From assembly GCA_030323885.1 (NCBI GenBank), contig CM059198.1, positions 56,942,917 through 57,006,916 on the forward strand: a stretch of 64,000 bases of DNA. Reading direction: 5' to 3'. The position numbers and the translations under genes are program-made. The stretch's first letter is position 1. The number at the start of each line of letters is the position of its first letter. The DNA comes from Branchipolynoe longqiensis. Its lineage: Eukaryota; Annelida; Polychaeta; Phyllodocida; Polynoidae. Positions 11,511 to 21,957 of the stretch are shown here, one piece after another. A model generated the notes under the pieces. That model was given only the letters and a program-made list of their open reading frames with translations, had not been told where the DNA came from and ran no database searches.

Positions 11511-11818
11511 CTCTGTGGTGGACGGGTTACAGTGTCTGACATTTTTCTAGGGCGGACTCATACTCTGAAGGTCAGTGGTTTGATTCCTCATGCAGCCACC
11601 TCTGCCAATTTGTATTTCCACTGCTGTGTATAGCTTACAGCGTCATCAAAGGCCAGTTGCTCTCATACCATGTGTATGTGGTGTGGGAGGTTAAAAATCC
11701 AGTAGGTCGATAAAAGTGTAGGCTTGGGCCTTCTATCGACAAATTGCCTAGCGGTGAAAACAAGTCTCTTCAGACTTATTCATTATAGGCAGTATAAATC
11801 TTCAAGGAAAGAATAAAA
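11511..11818 (+). mobile_element. SINE-C, full length
   Basis: The head is tRNA-derived but mutated (GGTTACAGTGTCTGAC). The body contains TTACAGCGTCATCAAAGGCC and ATGTGGTGTGGGAGGTTAAA. The tail has the hairpin AAGTC/GACTT (11762-11777) and the motif TTATAGGCAGTATAAATC, then an A-rich end. The tail matches the 3' end of a LINE in this window. Confidence 0.85.
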
Positions 11819-12126
11819 GTGGTGCTTGTGCCCCATTTCAGGAGGTCATGTGGTGATGCCACCCTGATGTTGTTGTTTCTAGTCCCCATGCTGTTCCGAC
11901 CAAAAAGAACACTTCATGAGTGGCACCGTGACTTTAGGAAATAGCACGGTGACTGTTTATGGAGATTTTGACCAGTGACGTCATTGTCATGTTCTGGTTG
12001 GAAAAACACCAAAGCGGATAGACATATGTTTTGCATATCAATCGGTGAAGCAATTTTTCAATTAAATTGATTAGTTTCATAACATTCAAAATCTCCAAAC
12101 AGTTTTTTTTGTCACAGCGGCTTCAT
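11819..12126. other. Unassigned, no gene seen
   Basis: Single-copy-looking sequence with no supported feature. Confidence 0.35.
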
Positions 12127-12312
12127 GACTCAGTCACATTATCCTGACACTGAGCTAAGCAGTCTCCGCCCTATCCTATTAATGTAGAGCGCCAGGCTAG
12201 CAGGCGGCAAGTATCAATTTTGTAAGTGATCGGTTTGACTCGCAATCAAACTCTGGACCTTCCACCAAATGGAAAGCCTGCGCTGTATCGATTTGGCCAC
12301 CTCGTCCGGTAC
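12127..12312 (-). mobile_element. SINE-A, head half
   Basis: It runs from CAGTCACATTATCCTGACAC to ATCGATTTGGCCACCTCGTC, covering body and head on the minus strand. The tail half is missing. Confidence 0.85.
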
Positions 12313-12478
12313 AATTATGGGTGTTCCAATGTTTGGTTTGCGACTAAACCCACGACCTCCCGGAATGGAGACCAGCGTCCCTCATGACTCAAGCATGACA
12401 TATAGACAAACTACCCAAGCAGATACAAAAGAAAGTTACACACACACATGACACAGTTTTTTTTCTCTTAAGGGCTAT

Positions 12479-12722
12479 ATATGAAGAGTTCAGTCGCAAA
12501 ACCATGTAAATACCAATCCAAAAATAGAGATAAACATTGGAATCAAACCTACAAAATGGTAATTTAGTTATATTCCTATTGTTTTCTTCATCGCTCCATA
12601 CCCATCTGATTATATCAAACGTGGACTTAGTGAGAATTCAAATTATGTTAATGTGCAAATCTTTCATTTAAACTGCATTTTTTAATCGGCGTTTACGAAG
12701 ATTTGCCCCTGAACTCTTCATA
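12479..12722. mobile_element. MITE F, copy 2
   Basis: The TIRs are ATGAAGAGTTCAGTCGCAAA and TTTGCCCCTGAACTCTTCAT, flanked by TATA on both sides. It is the cleanest copy of the family. No coding capacity. Confidence 0.92.
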
Positions 12723-12961
12723 TACCATTTACTTTCAGATGTTAATGTATACATGTTTTTGCGTGGAATATCAATTCCCAACTTGTTAATTCATCAGGTT
12801 GATATAGTCCAGTTTGAAACTAGATAAAATAGTTACCTCTAGCCACAGTAGGGGTGAATAACAATTATGTCTGAAACCTAGTCAAAAATTGCTTTGCTAT
12901 GAATCAACTGAAAATAATGTAGTGGAATTCTTGCCTCCATTATGTAGTGTATATTTACATT
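12723..12961. other. Short AT-rich spacer
   Basis: No feature is recognised. Confidence 0.3.
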
Positions 12962-13312
12962 GAAGTAGGTATGAGTGGGTGGGTCTGAGTAGGGGGGTGT
13001 GTGGCTGGGTGAGTGTGAGTGTCTGGGTGAGTGTGGGTATGTGTGAATATATGTTAGGGTGGGTGTGTGCGTGTGTCTTGGTGTGTATGGATGGCTGTGG
13101 ATGGGTGTGTTTGGGTGCGGGTGTGTGTATTGATAGGTGTTGATGTTGAGTGCAGGTGTGGGTGTGGGTGTGTTTGCGTGTATCGCTTTGTGTGTGTGCG
13201 GGTGTGGCTTGGTGTGGATGGGAGTGGATTGGTGTGGGGTTGTGCGGGCGTGAGTGCGGGTGAGTGCGGATGTACGTGTGTGTGGGGGGTATGCTTCTGA
13301 GTAAGTGTGTAG
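12962..13312 (+). repeat. GT-rich simple or minisatellite tract
   Basis: Imperfect GGTGTGGGTGTG-type sequence. It leaves several frames open on both strands (Thr/Pro/His-rich on minus, Gly/Cys/Val-rich on plus), all explained by composition. Confidence 0.9.
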
Positions 13313-13404
13313 GGGTTGACACAATATCTAACTCATTCACAGTATCCTCACAATAAGCCTGGCATTACTCACGCTTTCCTGGCAGCGTGAAACCCAGGAT
13401 ACAC

Positions 13405-13830
13405 TATTGCATAGGTGTATGGGAACCACAGGAACACAGCATGCAGAGGGATATGGGAACCACAGTGACACAGTAGGCAGAGGGTTATGGGAACCACAGG
13501 GACACATCAGGCTGAGGGTTATGGGAAACACAGAGACATAGCAGGGAGAGGGTTATGGGAACCACAGGGACACAGCAGGCAGAGGGTTATAGGAACCACA
13601 GGGACACAGCAGGCAGAGGGTTATAGGAACCACAGGGACACAGCAGGCAGATGGTTATGGGAACCACAGGGACACAGCAGGCATATGGTTATGCGAACTG
13701 CAGGGACACAGCAGACAGGGGTTATGGGAACCACATTGACACACCAGACGGAGGGTTATGGGAACCACATGGACACATCAGGTAGAGGGGTATGGGGACC
13801 ACAAGGACACAACAGGCAGCGTGTGAACAG
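13405..13830 (+). repeat. 34-bp minisatellite, about 12 copies
   Basis: The unit GTTATGGGAACCACAGGGAC plus ACAGCAGGCAGAGG repeats every 34 bp. Because 34 is not a multiple of three, the 117-codon frame cycles through three peptides. It abuts repeat J, whose other copy at 48.0 kb carries only a fragment of this unit. Confidence 0.92.
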
Positions 13831-14300
13831 AGACAGATAAGGATATCCCCACCAAGCACACAAACCATGGTATGCTGGTGGGTTGGGTGTTAGGGGCTGT
13901 CCTTCCTAAATAATGTTTGCGCTATCTCTCCCACCAACATATCTATTTGTGCTGTACATCAACCATGTTCTGAGCTCTAGAACCAAAAGGACAGCGAATC
14001 ACGACAGGCTCTACTGTAATCTCCCAGAAGATATTGTTGTGACTGTATGTACAACTAAACTAGTGATTATTAGACGACTGTTTCTCTACCACAATGCTAT
14101 GTTGTCAGGTATGTGTGTTGTGTTCCGTTAGACTGTCGCTGTCATTCATAAGGGGGGGGGGGGGGGGGGGGCGTAGCTGTGCACTTTACTGATAATGTCC
14201 TTAACTAACTTGTAGCTGGGAGCAAGCTTGGTTATATATGCAGTATTCTGATAGGATTGCCTAAAAACACATGACACACAGTAAAGTGACATGACCAAAT
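13831..14300 (+). repeat. Dispersed repeat J, copy 1
   Basis: It is colinear with 48065-48490. Shared blocks include GACAGATAAGGATATC, GACAGGCTCTACTGTA, AGATATTGTTGTGACTGTA and TACCACAATGCTATGTTGTC. A poly-G run (14152-14171) is specific to this copy. The function and class of the repeat are unknown. Confidence 0.75.
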
Positions 14301-14790
14301 TTCATATATCGGTGCAATGTTGCCTTTGTTTGCATCAGGCGGTAGTTCATACTGCAGTAGTTCTACACTGGCACCCTAGATTATCTAATGGTTAGGGCGC
14401 TAGCTCTTAAATCGCAAGAAGTGCATGTCCAAATACTATTCTATGTGCAATATTTCCAACTGGCAAAAAGACGCAACAGTATTATTATCTACCTCTATAT
14501 ATGCACTGATGAAAGATTAATCTCACCTACATCTGCAGTATTTATGGAAATGCGATCTTAAGGACTGCAAGAGGATGATTGCGAGACTGGGGTAAAATGA
14601 AACTAATAAGATAGCAAAGAAGACAACCGATTAAAAATTCAACCTAACAATCCCCATATCACGCGCCCAAAGAGTGTTAGTTCCTTGGGGGTCTGGGTAA
14701 TGTTGTGTGTGTTTACAAAAAAAAAGAATGGGAATGTGTCGTATTAAATAGTAGAATAATTGGAGTACTGTTCTCCTGATTAAACTTTAA
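14301..14790. other. Unassigned, no gene seen
   Basis: A weak tRNA-like segment (CTAATGGTTAGGGCGCTAGC near 14380) may be a decayed SINE head. Nothing else is recognised. Confidence 0.35.
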
Positions 14791-14795
14791 AGAAG

Positions 14796-15081
14796 TTGGT
14801 TGGTTGGTTGTTGGAGTTTTACGTCCTGGCAACATATAAGATCATATCAGCATGGGTACCAGCTTGTGTGTGTACGCACTCATGGCTATGTTATAGTGTT
14901 GCACCACTGGGAGACCAGGCCACCAACACCATGGCCTGATATTCCACTCAGTCACATTATCCTGACACTGAGTCAACCAGTCATTTCCCTTCCCTAATAA
15001 TGTGGAGCACCTGGATAGGAAGCGACACGTATCAATATTTAAGTCATTGGTTTGACTCAACCAGGATTCAAACCTCAATAG
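14796..15081 (-). mobile_element. SINE-A, nearly full length
   Basis: Tail GTTGGAGTTTTACGTCCTGG, body, and box B (AGGATTCAAACC) appear in minus orientation. It is followed at once by a second copy. Confidence 0.9.
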
Positions 15082-15325
15082 TGCACCCCCACTGGAAGAC
15101 CAATCTGCCAGCACCATGACCTGATCTCCCACTCAGTCACATTATCTTGACACTAAGCCAACCAGTTGTTGCCCTATCCTGATAATGCTGACTGCCTGGC
15201 TAGGAAGCGACAGGTATCAATTATTAAGTCATTGGTTTGACTAGACCATGGGTTCAAAATCTCAATACCTACCAGTACAGGACACAGACACTCAACTCAT
15301 TCGGCCATCCCGTCTGGTCCCTTAA
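15082..15325 (-). mobile_element. SINE-A, tail-truncated, adjacent copy
   Basis: It begins within the body at TGCACCCCCACTGG and continues to a complete head ending CAACTCATTCGGCCATCCCG. With the previous copy it forms a tandem, same-strand pair. Confidence 0.88.
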
Positions 15326-15935
15326 GGAAGCATCCAATGGGAGAGCTCCAACGGGACGCTGGGATTAACGCCACTTATGACACAACGGATGCCTTTATTT
15401 CATTTTCCCCATGATTGTATTTTCTGCGCTAGGCAAAACATTTGCGATGACATAACTGAGATTGAGGGCAGCCGGAAGTCACGTCGCCGTGAGAGTGTCT
15501 GAGTATTGGGAATGGGTGATGACAAAATGGCGGCAATTAACTATAATTAGAAGGCAATAGGTCCAATACCTGGCAAACAGCCAAGCCTCGCTTTCATTCT
15601 TAAAGGCTGCCTAAACAGTTCTGATGACAATTCGTTAACTTCGGTATTTTATGTTAATGAAGTGAGAGTATTGCTGCTTATTTAAGACATAATGTAAGCG
15701 TGGAAGAGCAATTAAGGTGTTTTTATTTATAATGGAGTGCATCATATTCTCTGGTGCCATGTTGCTATCTGGTTTGGAGCTTACTTCGTTGGATCTATGG
15801 CGATTATTGTGTACTAAGAAGTTGGTCACTCCTACAAAACGAGATTTTTACATAAGGATAAATCCAAGGGTTCAGGTGCAAACATTGTGACAACCACCAT
15901 TCAGGAAACCTTGACTACCAAGTTTGAGCTGAAGC
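15326..15935. other. Low-repeat stretch with a promoter-like segment
   Basis: No SINE or MITE is recognised here except a possible decayed D margin near 15900. It contains the promoter-like motif cluster annotated separately. No exon can be called. Confidence 0.35.
15471..15544 (+). promoter_or_regulatory. Possible promoter: ETS, CRE-like and YY1-like motifs
   Basis: GCCGGAAGTCACGTC joins an ETS core (CCGGAAGT) to a TCACGTC element, and AAAATGGCGGC 50 bases downstream matches the YY1 consensus often found at housekeeping start sites. This is motif spotting only. The short frame opened by that ATG ends after seven codons, and no downstream exon is recognised. Confidence 0.25.
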
Positions 15936-15937
15936 TG

Positions 15938-16450
15938 CCATCATTATGATATTCCAAACTGTTTTTTCCCACACGTGCTGCAACATCCCCTATATAATCC
16001 CCTACTCAATAGGAAATGCAGGTATTGCAGGTATTGCAATACCTCAGGGAGTTTGACGCCCCTGCCCTGCAGAGTTGCTTTGTGATAAAGGTTCTTGACA
16101 AAACCGAAGGCTAAGGGAGCAAACCCTAAACAGAAAACCATGTCACTGTGGCAGCATTAACGGCAGTTGATGTATGGAACTCCCAACATCTCCCAACCAG
16201 CCACTGCAGGGACAAATAGTTTTGCGTCTGTCTGGACATGTTCTTGCCAGTGTGAAACCTCTATTTGCTCTGCGAGAGAGTGCCGCTGGTAACTTGCAAA
16301 AGCCAGCAGCACTTCAACACTTTTGCAGGCAGCTTTCATGAAATGTGAGAGCTAAATGGAGAGTGGCACTCAAGTATTGAAAGCAGTTTTTGTGGCATCG
16401 CGACAGCCAGCATGATGATGATGATGATACTGGGCTGGTATAAACATAAC
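15938..16450 (-). repeat. Dispersed repeat D, copy 2
   Basis: It is the reverse-strand counterpart of 10082-10503 and extends further at its downstream end. Frames at 16157-16339 and 15944-16141 are in the same phase, separated by a TAA that copy 1 also has. A (GAT)n tract lies at 16413-16430. I do not recognise the encoded sequence. Confidence 0.7.
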
Positions 16451-16574
16451 TGTTCCTACAAGGACTATCTCGTTGTCGGTTACGCTTGATTGCCTCGTTT
16501 GACCGCAATTCACCCCAGCCCCAAATCCTCAGCCATAGCTGGGGATATAATAGCTAGTGAGGCTGAATCTCAGG

Positions 16575-16640
16575 TCAGTTGGGTTATCGGAATTTTACGT
16601 CCTGGCAACATCTAAGGTCATTTAAGGATGGGTACCCAGG
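16575..16640 (-). mobile_element. SINE-A tail fragment
   Basis: TTTTACGTCCTGGCAACATC then TAAGGTCATTTAAGG. Confidence 0.8.
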
Positions 16641-16663
16641 TGAAATGTCGTATTCTCAAGTTG

Positions 16664-16765
16664 ACATGGCTAGGATGATTACATCAGGGAGTTCAGATGG
16701 CCTAATGGTTATGACACCAGCACCGAAATTGCGTATGTATGGGTTCGTGCACTACACTTAGCGGA
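16664..16765 (+). mobile_element. SINE-B head fragment
   Basis: GATTACATCAGGGAG, GGCCTAATGGTTATGACAC and GTATGGGTTCGTGC keep the order of the SINE-B head, but it is strongly diverged. Confidence 0.5.
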
Positions 16766-16844
16766 GGGTTCTAATGTATTTTGTTGTTGTTGCTGCCCTA
16801 ATGTGACAATAACATGACATAAATAAATACATATATATATATAT

Positions 16845-16858
16845 GCGCCACCTACTCG
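16845..16858 (-). promoter_or_regulatory. CTCF-like motif, 13 of 14 positions
   Basis: The reverse complement CGAGTAGGTGGCGC fits the bilaterian CTCF core CCASYAGRKGGCRS except at position 2. Binding is untested. Confidence 0.25.
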
Positions 16859-16918
16859 CCCACGCCTCAGTTCCCCTGCATTCACTCACTGTACCGCTGA
16901 ATGTTTTCTTTATATAAA

Positions 16919-17145
16919 TATGAAGAGTTCTGGTGTCAAAACCCTGTAAACAACGATTTAATTAAAATAAAAGATTAGTATCTGAGAGAGATTTTAACTG
17001 TCTCTAATTCCACTCTTCTTGTGATGAAATAGTTATGGAGCAATGAACAACACAAATAGGAATGTACAAATATTAACCGTTTGAAGGTTTGACTTCAATG
17101 TTTATTTCAATTTGGATTGAGGTTTTGCATCTGAACTCCTCATAT
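16919..17145. mobile_element. MITE F, diverged copy 3
   Basis: The TIRs are ATGAAGAGTTCTGGTGTCAAAA-like on the left and GCATCTGAACTCCTCAT on the right. The interior matches copy 4 (51.8 kb), in inverted order relative to copies 1-2, with GGAGCAATGAA and AATGTTTAT in common. Confidence 0.8.
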
Positions 17146-17152
17146 ACGTACA

Positions 17153-17228
17153 TATATATCTATAAATATATGTAATATATACACACACATATATATATAT
17201 ATACACACATATATATATATACATATAT
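17153..17228. repeat. (TA)n/(CA)n microsatellite
   Basis: Alternating ATAT and ACAC tracts. Confidence 0.92.
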
Positions 17229-18090
17229 CCATACCGGGTAGGCATCTGCTTACACTGCTATACCCCCTTTTATGTATCGGCCTGAACAAAAAGAAATTGT
17301 GGAAAATTAGGCGAATTGAGAATCATTGGATCTGCTGTGAAGGGCAGATTGTTCCTTTAACCAATTACTGTGACAAATCAGACTTGTACCTTATGAGGTT
17401 AGCGGCGGTTAATCCTCTTATTAATTCCTGCTAGCGGGCTTAATCTACTTGACCTAATTCCCAAGTGCAGTCACCACCAACACAGGCTAAGTTTCTTTTA
17501 GGATTGGCTCTCCGCTTCTCTGAAATCCCGTTTGTTTTCTTAAGGGAGCGCCATGAACAAGTCAGATAAAACAGACTTGGTGCAGTTTAAATTAAGTTTG
17601 GAATCACTAATTATGTGCTGTATAAGCATTATACAAGTATAATTATCCGTAAACTGATTATCCTCTAAGTGTGCCCCTGATTTAACCATGTTCTGACACT
17701 TCTCAACTACTGACACTTAACAACTCAAGCGGACTGGGCAGCCTCCCCTCCTTGCCTGGTGCTGCAACCTGGCCTATTCAGCTGTCACTCTTCGGCCTCT
17801 CGCATGTACCACTCGCTTAAAAATGGCAATGCAATATTTTCTGGAAAAGGGATTCAATGTTGGCAGAATGTCTGGTAATTCACTGAATAAATAAATCTAG
17901 TAGTTAATCCAGCATTTTGTAAGTAACAACAAGGAATATTTCTGCCAAAGACAACAGCCTGTTGATAAGCCAAAATGATGCTTGCGCACAACCTAGAAAT
18001 ACTATCTGACAAATTGTATTAGTATTAGCTTATAGGTTTTCATTTCCAAGCTCGAGCAGATACGGACAGCTTCGTAATTGTTTTCATGAG
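17229..18090. other. Low-repeat stretch, possible regulatory DNA
   Basis: Nearly 860 bases without any family recognised elsewhere in the window. 17390-17470 is dense in homeodomain-type cores (TTAATCC, TTAATTCC, TTAATCTAC) and CAAGTG. No long open frame. An ancient conserved element is possible, but no comparison is available. Confidence 0.3.
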
Positions 18091-18146
18091 TTTTGTTTAA
18101 GATATTTAAGATATTCGAGATATTGTGGATGGTCTAGATGTCTTAT

Positions 18147-18832
18147 GCCTAGGTCCCACCTACCCGGATCAGGGGCCGGACAAGCCCCGACCCGTGATCC
18201 GGCTTGGTACGTGGCGATTCGTGGCGATCCGTGGCTCATCCATTGCTGGTCTTTTGTGGTCCTTGGTGATCCTTGGTGACCCTTGGATGGTCCAGCCTCA
18301 TCCAGGGTCTGCCTGGGATGGTTTAAAATGTTTAAAACATCCGGGTAGTCTGGGGGTGGTGCGGGGTAGTCTGTGTCCCGCCCAGGGCAGTCCGAGGCAT
18401 TTTTAAGCCGGAACAGCCATGTTTTAGCCTCCGTTTAGCCCGGACTAACCCTGACACCTCCACGGACCACTCCCGGACTGCCCGGATAAGACCCGGACAT
18501 GCTGGATGACCACGGATTAACCACGGATCACTGCGGATATCATCGGATGACCACGTTTTACTCACGGACTACCCCAGGATGAGTCCCGCATTTCAGGCTA
18601 TCATCCGGTGGTTGTCCACTGCTCGTCCGGGGGTTGTCCGAGGCTCATCCGGGTAGTCCGGGGGTTGTCTAGAGCTCATCCAGGGTGATCTGGGCTTGTA
18701 TATCTGAGGTTCGTCCGGGTAGGGGTGAGAGCGAGGCCAAACTATCGATTTTATCCAGGGACAGTCCGGGGGAGTGGTCCGGGGTGGTTCAGCTAAAAAT
18801 CCGGGGCTCGTCCGGGTAGGTGTGACTTCGGC
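18147..18832. mobile_element. Element K, GC-rich with imperfect TIRs
   Basis: The left end GCCTAGGTCCCACCTACCC and the right end, read inward, GCCGAAGTCACACCTACCC match at most positions. The body is full of CCGG, GTCCGG and GGTTGTCC blocks that repeat in both orientations. A palindromic core GTTTAAAATGTTTAAAAC at 18321-18338 occupies the place of the ACATGT motif of the G and H elements. A terminal GTCACACC block is also shared with them. TTA precedes the left end. Confidence 0.6.
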
Positions 18833-18894
18833 TGTAGGTATTTGAGCTATGTTATCTATTATTGCTTTTGTTACTATCTCAGTGTTGTAACTGT

Positions 18895-19165
18895 TGTAGA
18901 TAATATATATATTGACAATATTATAGATATTCTATATATTCTACTAAATACTAAATATTCTAGTTGTCTAGATATTCTAGATATTCTTGATATTCTAGAT
19001 ATTCTAAGATATTCTAGATATTCTTGATATCGTAGATATTCAAGACTTTCATCACAATCTAGGTTTTCTAGATATTCTTGATATTCTAGATATTCCAGAT
19101 GTTTGAGATATTCAGGATTTTCTTGACCCTTGGTTATTCGAAATATTCTAGTCATTCGATATTGT
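18895..19165. repeat. GATATTCTA-type short tandem repeat
   Basis: Imperfect copies of GATATTCTA and GATATTCTT, 9-12 bp each. A similar AAGATATTTAAGATATTCGA tract lies left of element K at 18090-18125, so K may have landed inside a longer tract. Confidence 0.85.
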
Positions 19166-19474
19166 CTGTATGTATATTCTACATATCATATTACATACAT
19201 TGTCTATGCATAATTCACAACACGAGACAGGATTATGTACAATGTGCTTTTATTTATCAGAAATGTCATTAGTAAAGTGTATTAGTCACGAACCGGAACC
19301 GCCAGCGAACTGCTTCCTCTGTACCCACTGCTGATGGTTTGATTGTGCGGGATTTGAACCCTCAACACTACCGAGTTAAGTTTTATCTAGCGGTGTGGGT
19401 GAGTGGGCAAAGAAAGCTGGATGGTGCGACTGTTGTTCGTGGAGTTCAAACAGCCTCCGGTCACATGACCCTAT

Positions 19475-19845
19475 TTGGTGTCATGGTGCTGGTAGCCTGG
19501 GCGCCTAGTGGGGCAATACTATAAAGTCATGAGACGGATTGGCGGAATGAGTTGAGTATACATCTTCCGTGTTGCCTAGTCGTGGGATTCGAAACCCACA
19601 AACCCTAGTTCAGTCAAACCAACGATTTAAAAATGTATACTTGTCGCTTCCTAGCCAGGCGTTTTGCATTATTAGGATTAAATAGGGCAACGAGGAAGAC
19701 CAATAATCCGCGATTGAAATTTCCCCTGCGTAATCAACTAATGTACAAACAAAAAAGTGAGTGCACACTGTCACAAGTCGGTACCCATCCTGATATGGCC
19801 TTTTATGTGTCCATGACGTAAAACTCCAACAACCAACCAACTCAT
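19475..19845 (+). mobile_element. SINE-A tail half, split by an A2 insertion
   Basis: Body (GTCATGGTGCTGGTAGCCTG, CAATACTATAAAGTCATGAG) and tail (GTGCACACTGTCACAAGTCG to CCAACAACCAACCAA) are separated by a complete A2 element. TGAG repeats on both sides of the insertion. Confidence 0.88.
19534..19757 (+). mobile_element. SINE-A2 inserted in SINE-A
   Basis: It has a SINE-A head (ATTGGCGGAATGAGTTGAG, box B GGATTCGAAACC) and proximal body, then a different tail: GATTGAAATTTCCCCTGC, CAACTAATGTACAAAC and poly-A. The flanking target repeat TGAG is at 19530-19533 and 19758-19761. The same tail ends the 63.2-kb copy, so this is a real subfamily. Confidence 0.88.
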
Positions 19846-20302
19846 TAAGCAAACACCCCCCCCCCCCGCCGCTATTCAACGGCCCGTTTGGCACGGCATC
19901 AGTATGGGGTGGCGCCCCTGAGCGGTCCGTTATGGCATCAATAGGTATAGTGGTATGAAGCAAATCCCCAACTGACAAATCGGATGAGGCATAGATCGCG
20001 TCAGCGTCAGTCAGCGTGGTGCATGAACGCGGGTGCAGCTCGAAGCGAGTTAATCGGGGGAAGTGGAGAGTTACCGACTGGTGCATTTGCTTTTGATATC
20101 CGTCCTGATATTACCTGAGTGTTGCCGAAGGGTAAGACCCCAACAGCAACGCAGCTTTTTGCTTCATTCGCCGGAACTATCTCGCCTCATCGAACAAAAA
20201 GAAAGCGTCCTTATCTCAGAATTCATCTGGGTATTATTAACTGATTGCCAGCGCCACCTATTAGGTTCAAACTGCATTATTGTCGGCTCTAATTGTCGTG
20301 CA

Positions 20303-21040
20303 GGGGCAATATGCAGGAGTCGGTGTTAACGAGCCAAAACGCGTTTAGAGGGGATTTCTGGTTTAGCGCCGAAAAGTCGGTATGCACAAGTCAGTGTTAG
20401 GCCTAACACCGCGCGTTTAAGGTCCGCGACACTAACCCCGTTTCATATGACGTTTACGGGCGGTGTTAGCGTAACGTTGTAGCCAAATCTATTAAATGCT
20501 ATCATATTTAACAGAATTAAATACGTAATAAGTGAAATCTCATGAAATTAACCCTAAATTCGAAGCAATATTAACGCTGCCGCCGTAACGGCGGCGATTT
20601 TAATACTTATATTTTCGAATCGACGAACGTAAAGTAAACAAATGGCCCCGCCGCTGCCAGTATGGAAAGCAACGTCGATGCGGCGGCTGCGGCGATTTGT
20701 TTACATTACATTCGTCGATTCGAAAATATAACTATTAATATCGCCACCAATGCGGCAGTAGCCTTAATAACGCTTCGAATTTAGGGTTAAATTGATAAAA
20801 TTTGACTTATTGCGTATGTAATTCTGTTAAATATGATCGCATTCAATAGATTTGAGCATAATATATGGCTACAAAGGCAGAGGGATTTCCCAAATCTATA
20901 AATAAATTCACGTTTAGCTATAATGAAAGTGTTACGCGCTCCAGCATACGACTTGAAACAGTTCCCGACGTCGGGGATAGCTAAACGGTAAAAGGCTCTA
21001 ACACCAAACCCCGCTAACACTGACTCCTGCATATGGCCCC
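20303..21040. mobile_element. 738-bp foldback element with about 330-bp arms
   Basis: The ends GGGGCAATATGCAGGAGTC and GACTCCTGCATATGGCCCC are inverted, and the arms match almost throughout. Examples are TTCGAATCGACGAACGTAA against TACATTCGTCGATTCGAA and ACCCTAAATTCGAAGC against GCTTCGAATTTAGGGT. The centre (about 20640-20700) holds GC-rich CCGCCGCTGCC and GCGGCGGCTGCGG tracts, also mutually inverted. No transposase is present. CAGG-like sequence flanks both ends. Confidence 0.85.
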
Positions 21041-21957
21041 AGGTCTTGTGGAGATAGAATTAGGGTAACACGTTGGTGTTATGTGTTTCATTAGTAACAT
21101 TCATCATCCAGTCCTGACTTTGCATGTTATAAGCATGTCTTAGGGTGCCATCCATATTCCTTATTCTCAGGATTGAAGTGAAACCACGCACCACATTTGA
21201 GCTGAAGCAATCATAATTCAGATAACCAAATCTCTGTAGTCGCGGAAGCTGCTACACCTCTTGTATAATGCTCTACTCAGTATGAAATTCAGAGACTTGG
21301 GTCGTAATACTTGCCAACATTGTCCATGATGTTCGCAACATGGGTAATTGAATGAACGAGACTGTGAATCTCAGTAGATTAGGCACTGTGGCGCCGACTC
21401 GATTATATTCTTCGAACTAATAACTTTGGCCGCTGATCGACGCGCCACCTACATGATACTTCTTGAACTCCTTATTGCGCAGTTAACTTAATTACGCAGT
21501 TAGTTTAATATCAGATTGTGGCGACACCTATATTCGAGTTTAGAACTAGAAATGGTCGCCGATTGACCCGCCACCTGTAGGGATTTCCAGTCAAAGCCGA
21601 TGACGTGGCACTGGATATCTTCACTTCGACCAGACTTTTCAAACCGAGAGGACGTACTTCTTCCGACAAGATTTCCCTCCCACCAACCGAACTAGTATGA
21701 TGTACCGATAGGGTTAAGTGCCTGTAATCCTTGAAATAGCTAAGGTCATTGTCATCATCAAGAGTAATGTAACAAGCTAATTAGAAAGAATTAAATTGCC
21801 ACTTTATACTACTGTCTCATTCTGTTTTCAATTCCCAGCTTGCCGCCCTCTCTCTTCCTTCGCTGTGTATCAACTGGAAAGTGCAATAAAGCATTATATT
21901 TTACAGGAATCATATAAAATGGATACATCAGGTTCTGTGTGCCTATACGCTTCATAT
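21041..21957. other. Mostly unassigned; one diverged short duplication
   Basis: 21385-21455 and 21518-21590 are diverged direct repeats (GTGGCG, CGATTATATTC, GCCGCTGATCGACGCGCCAC). 21190-21290 resembles the distal part of repeat D. No gene seen. Confidence 0.4.
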
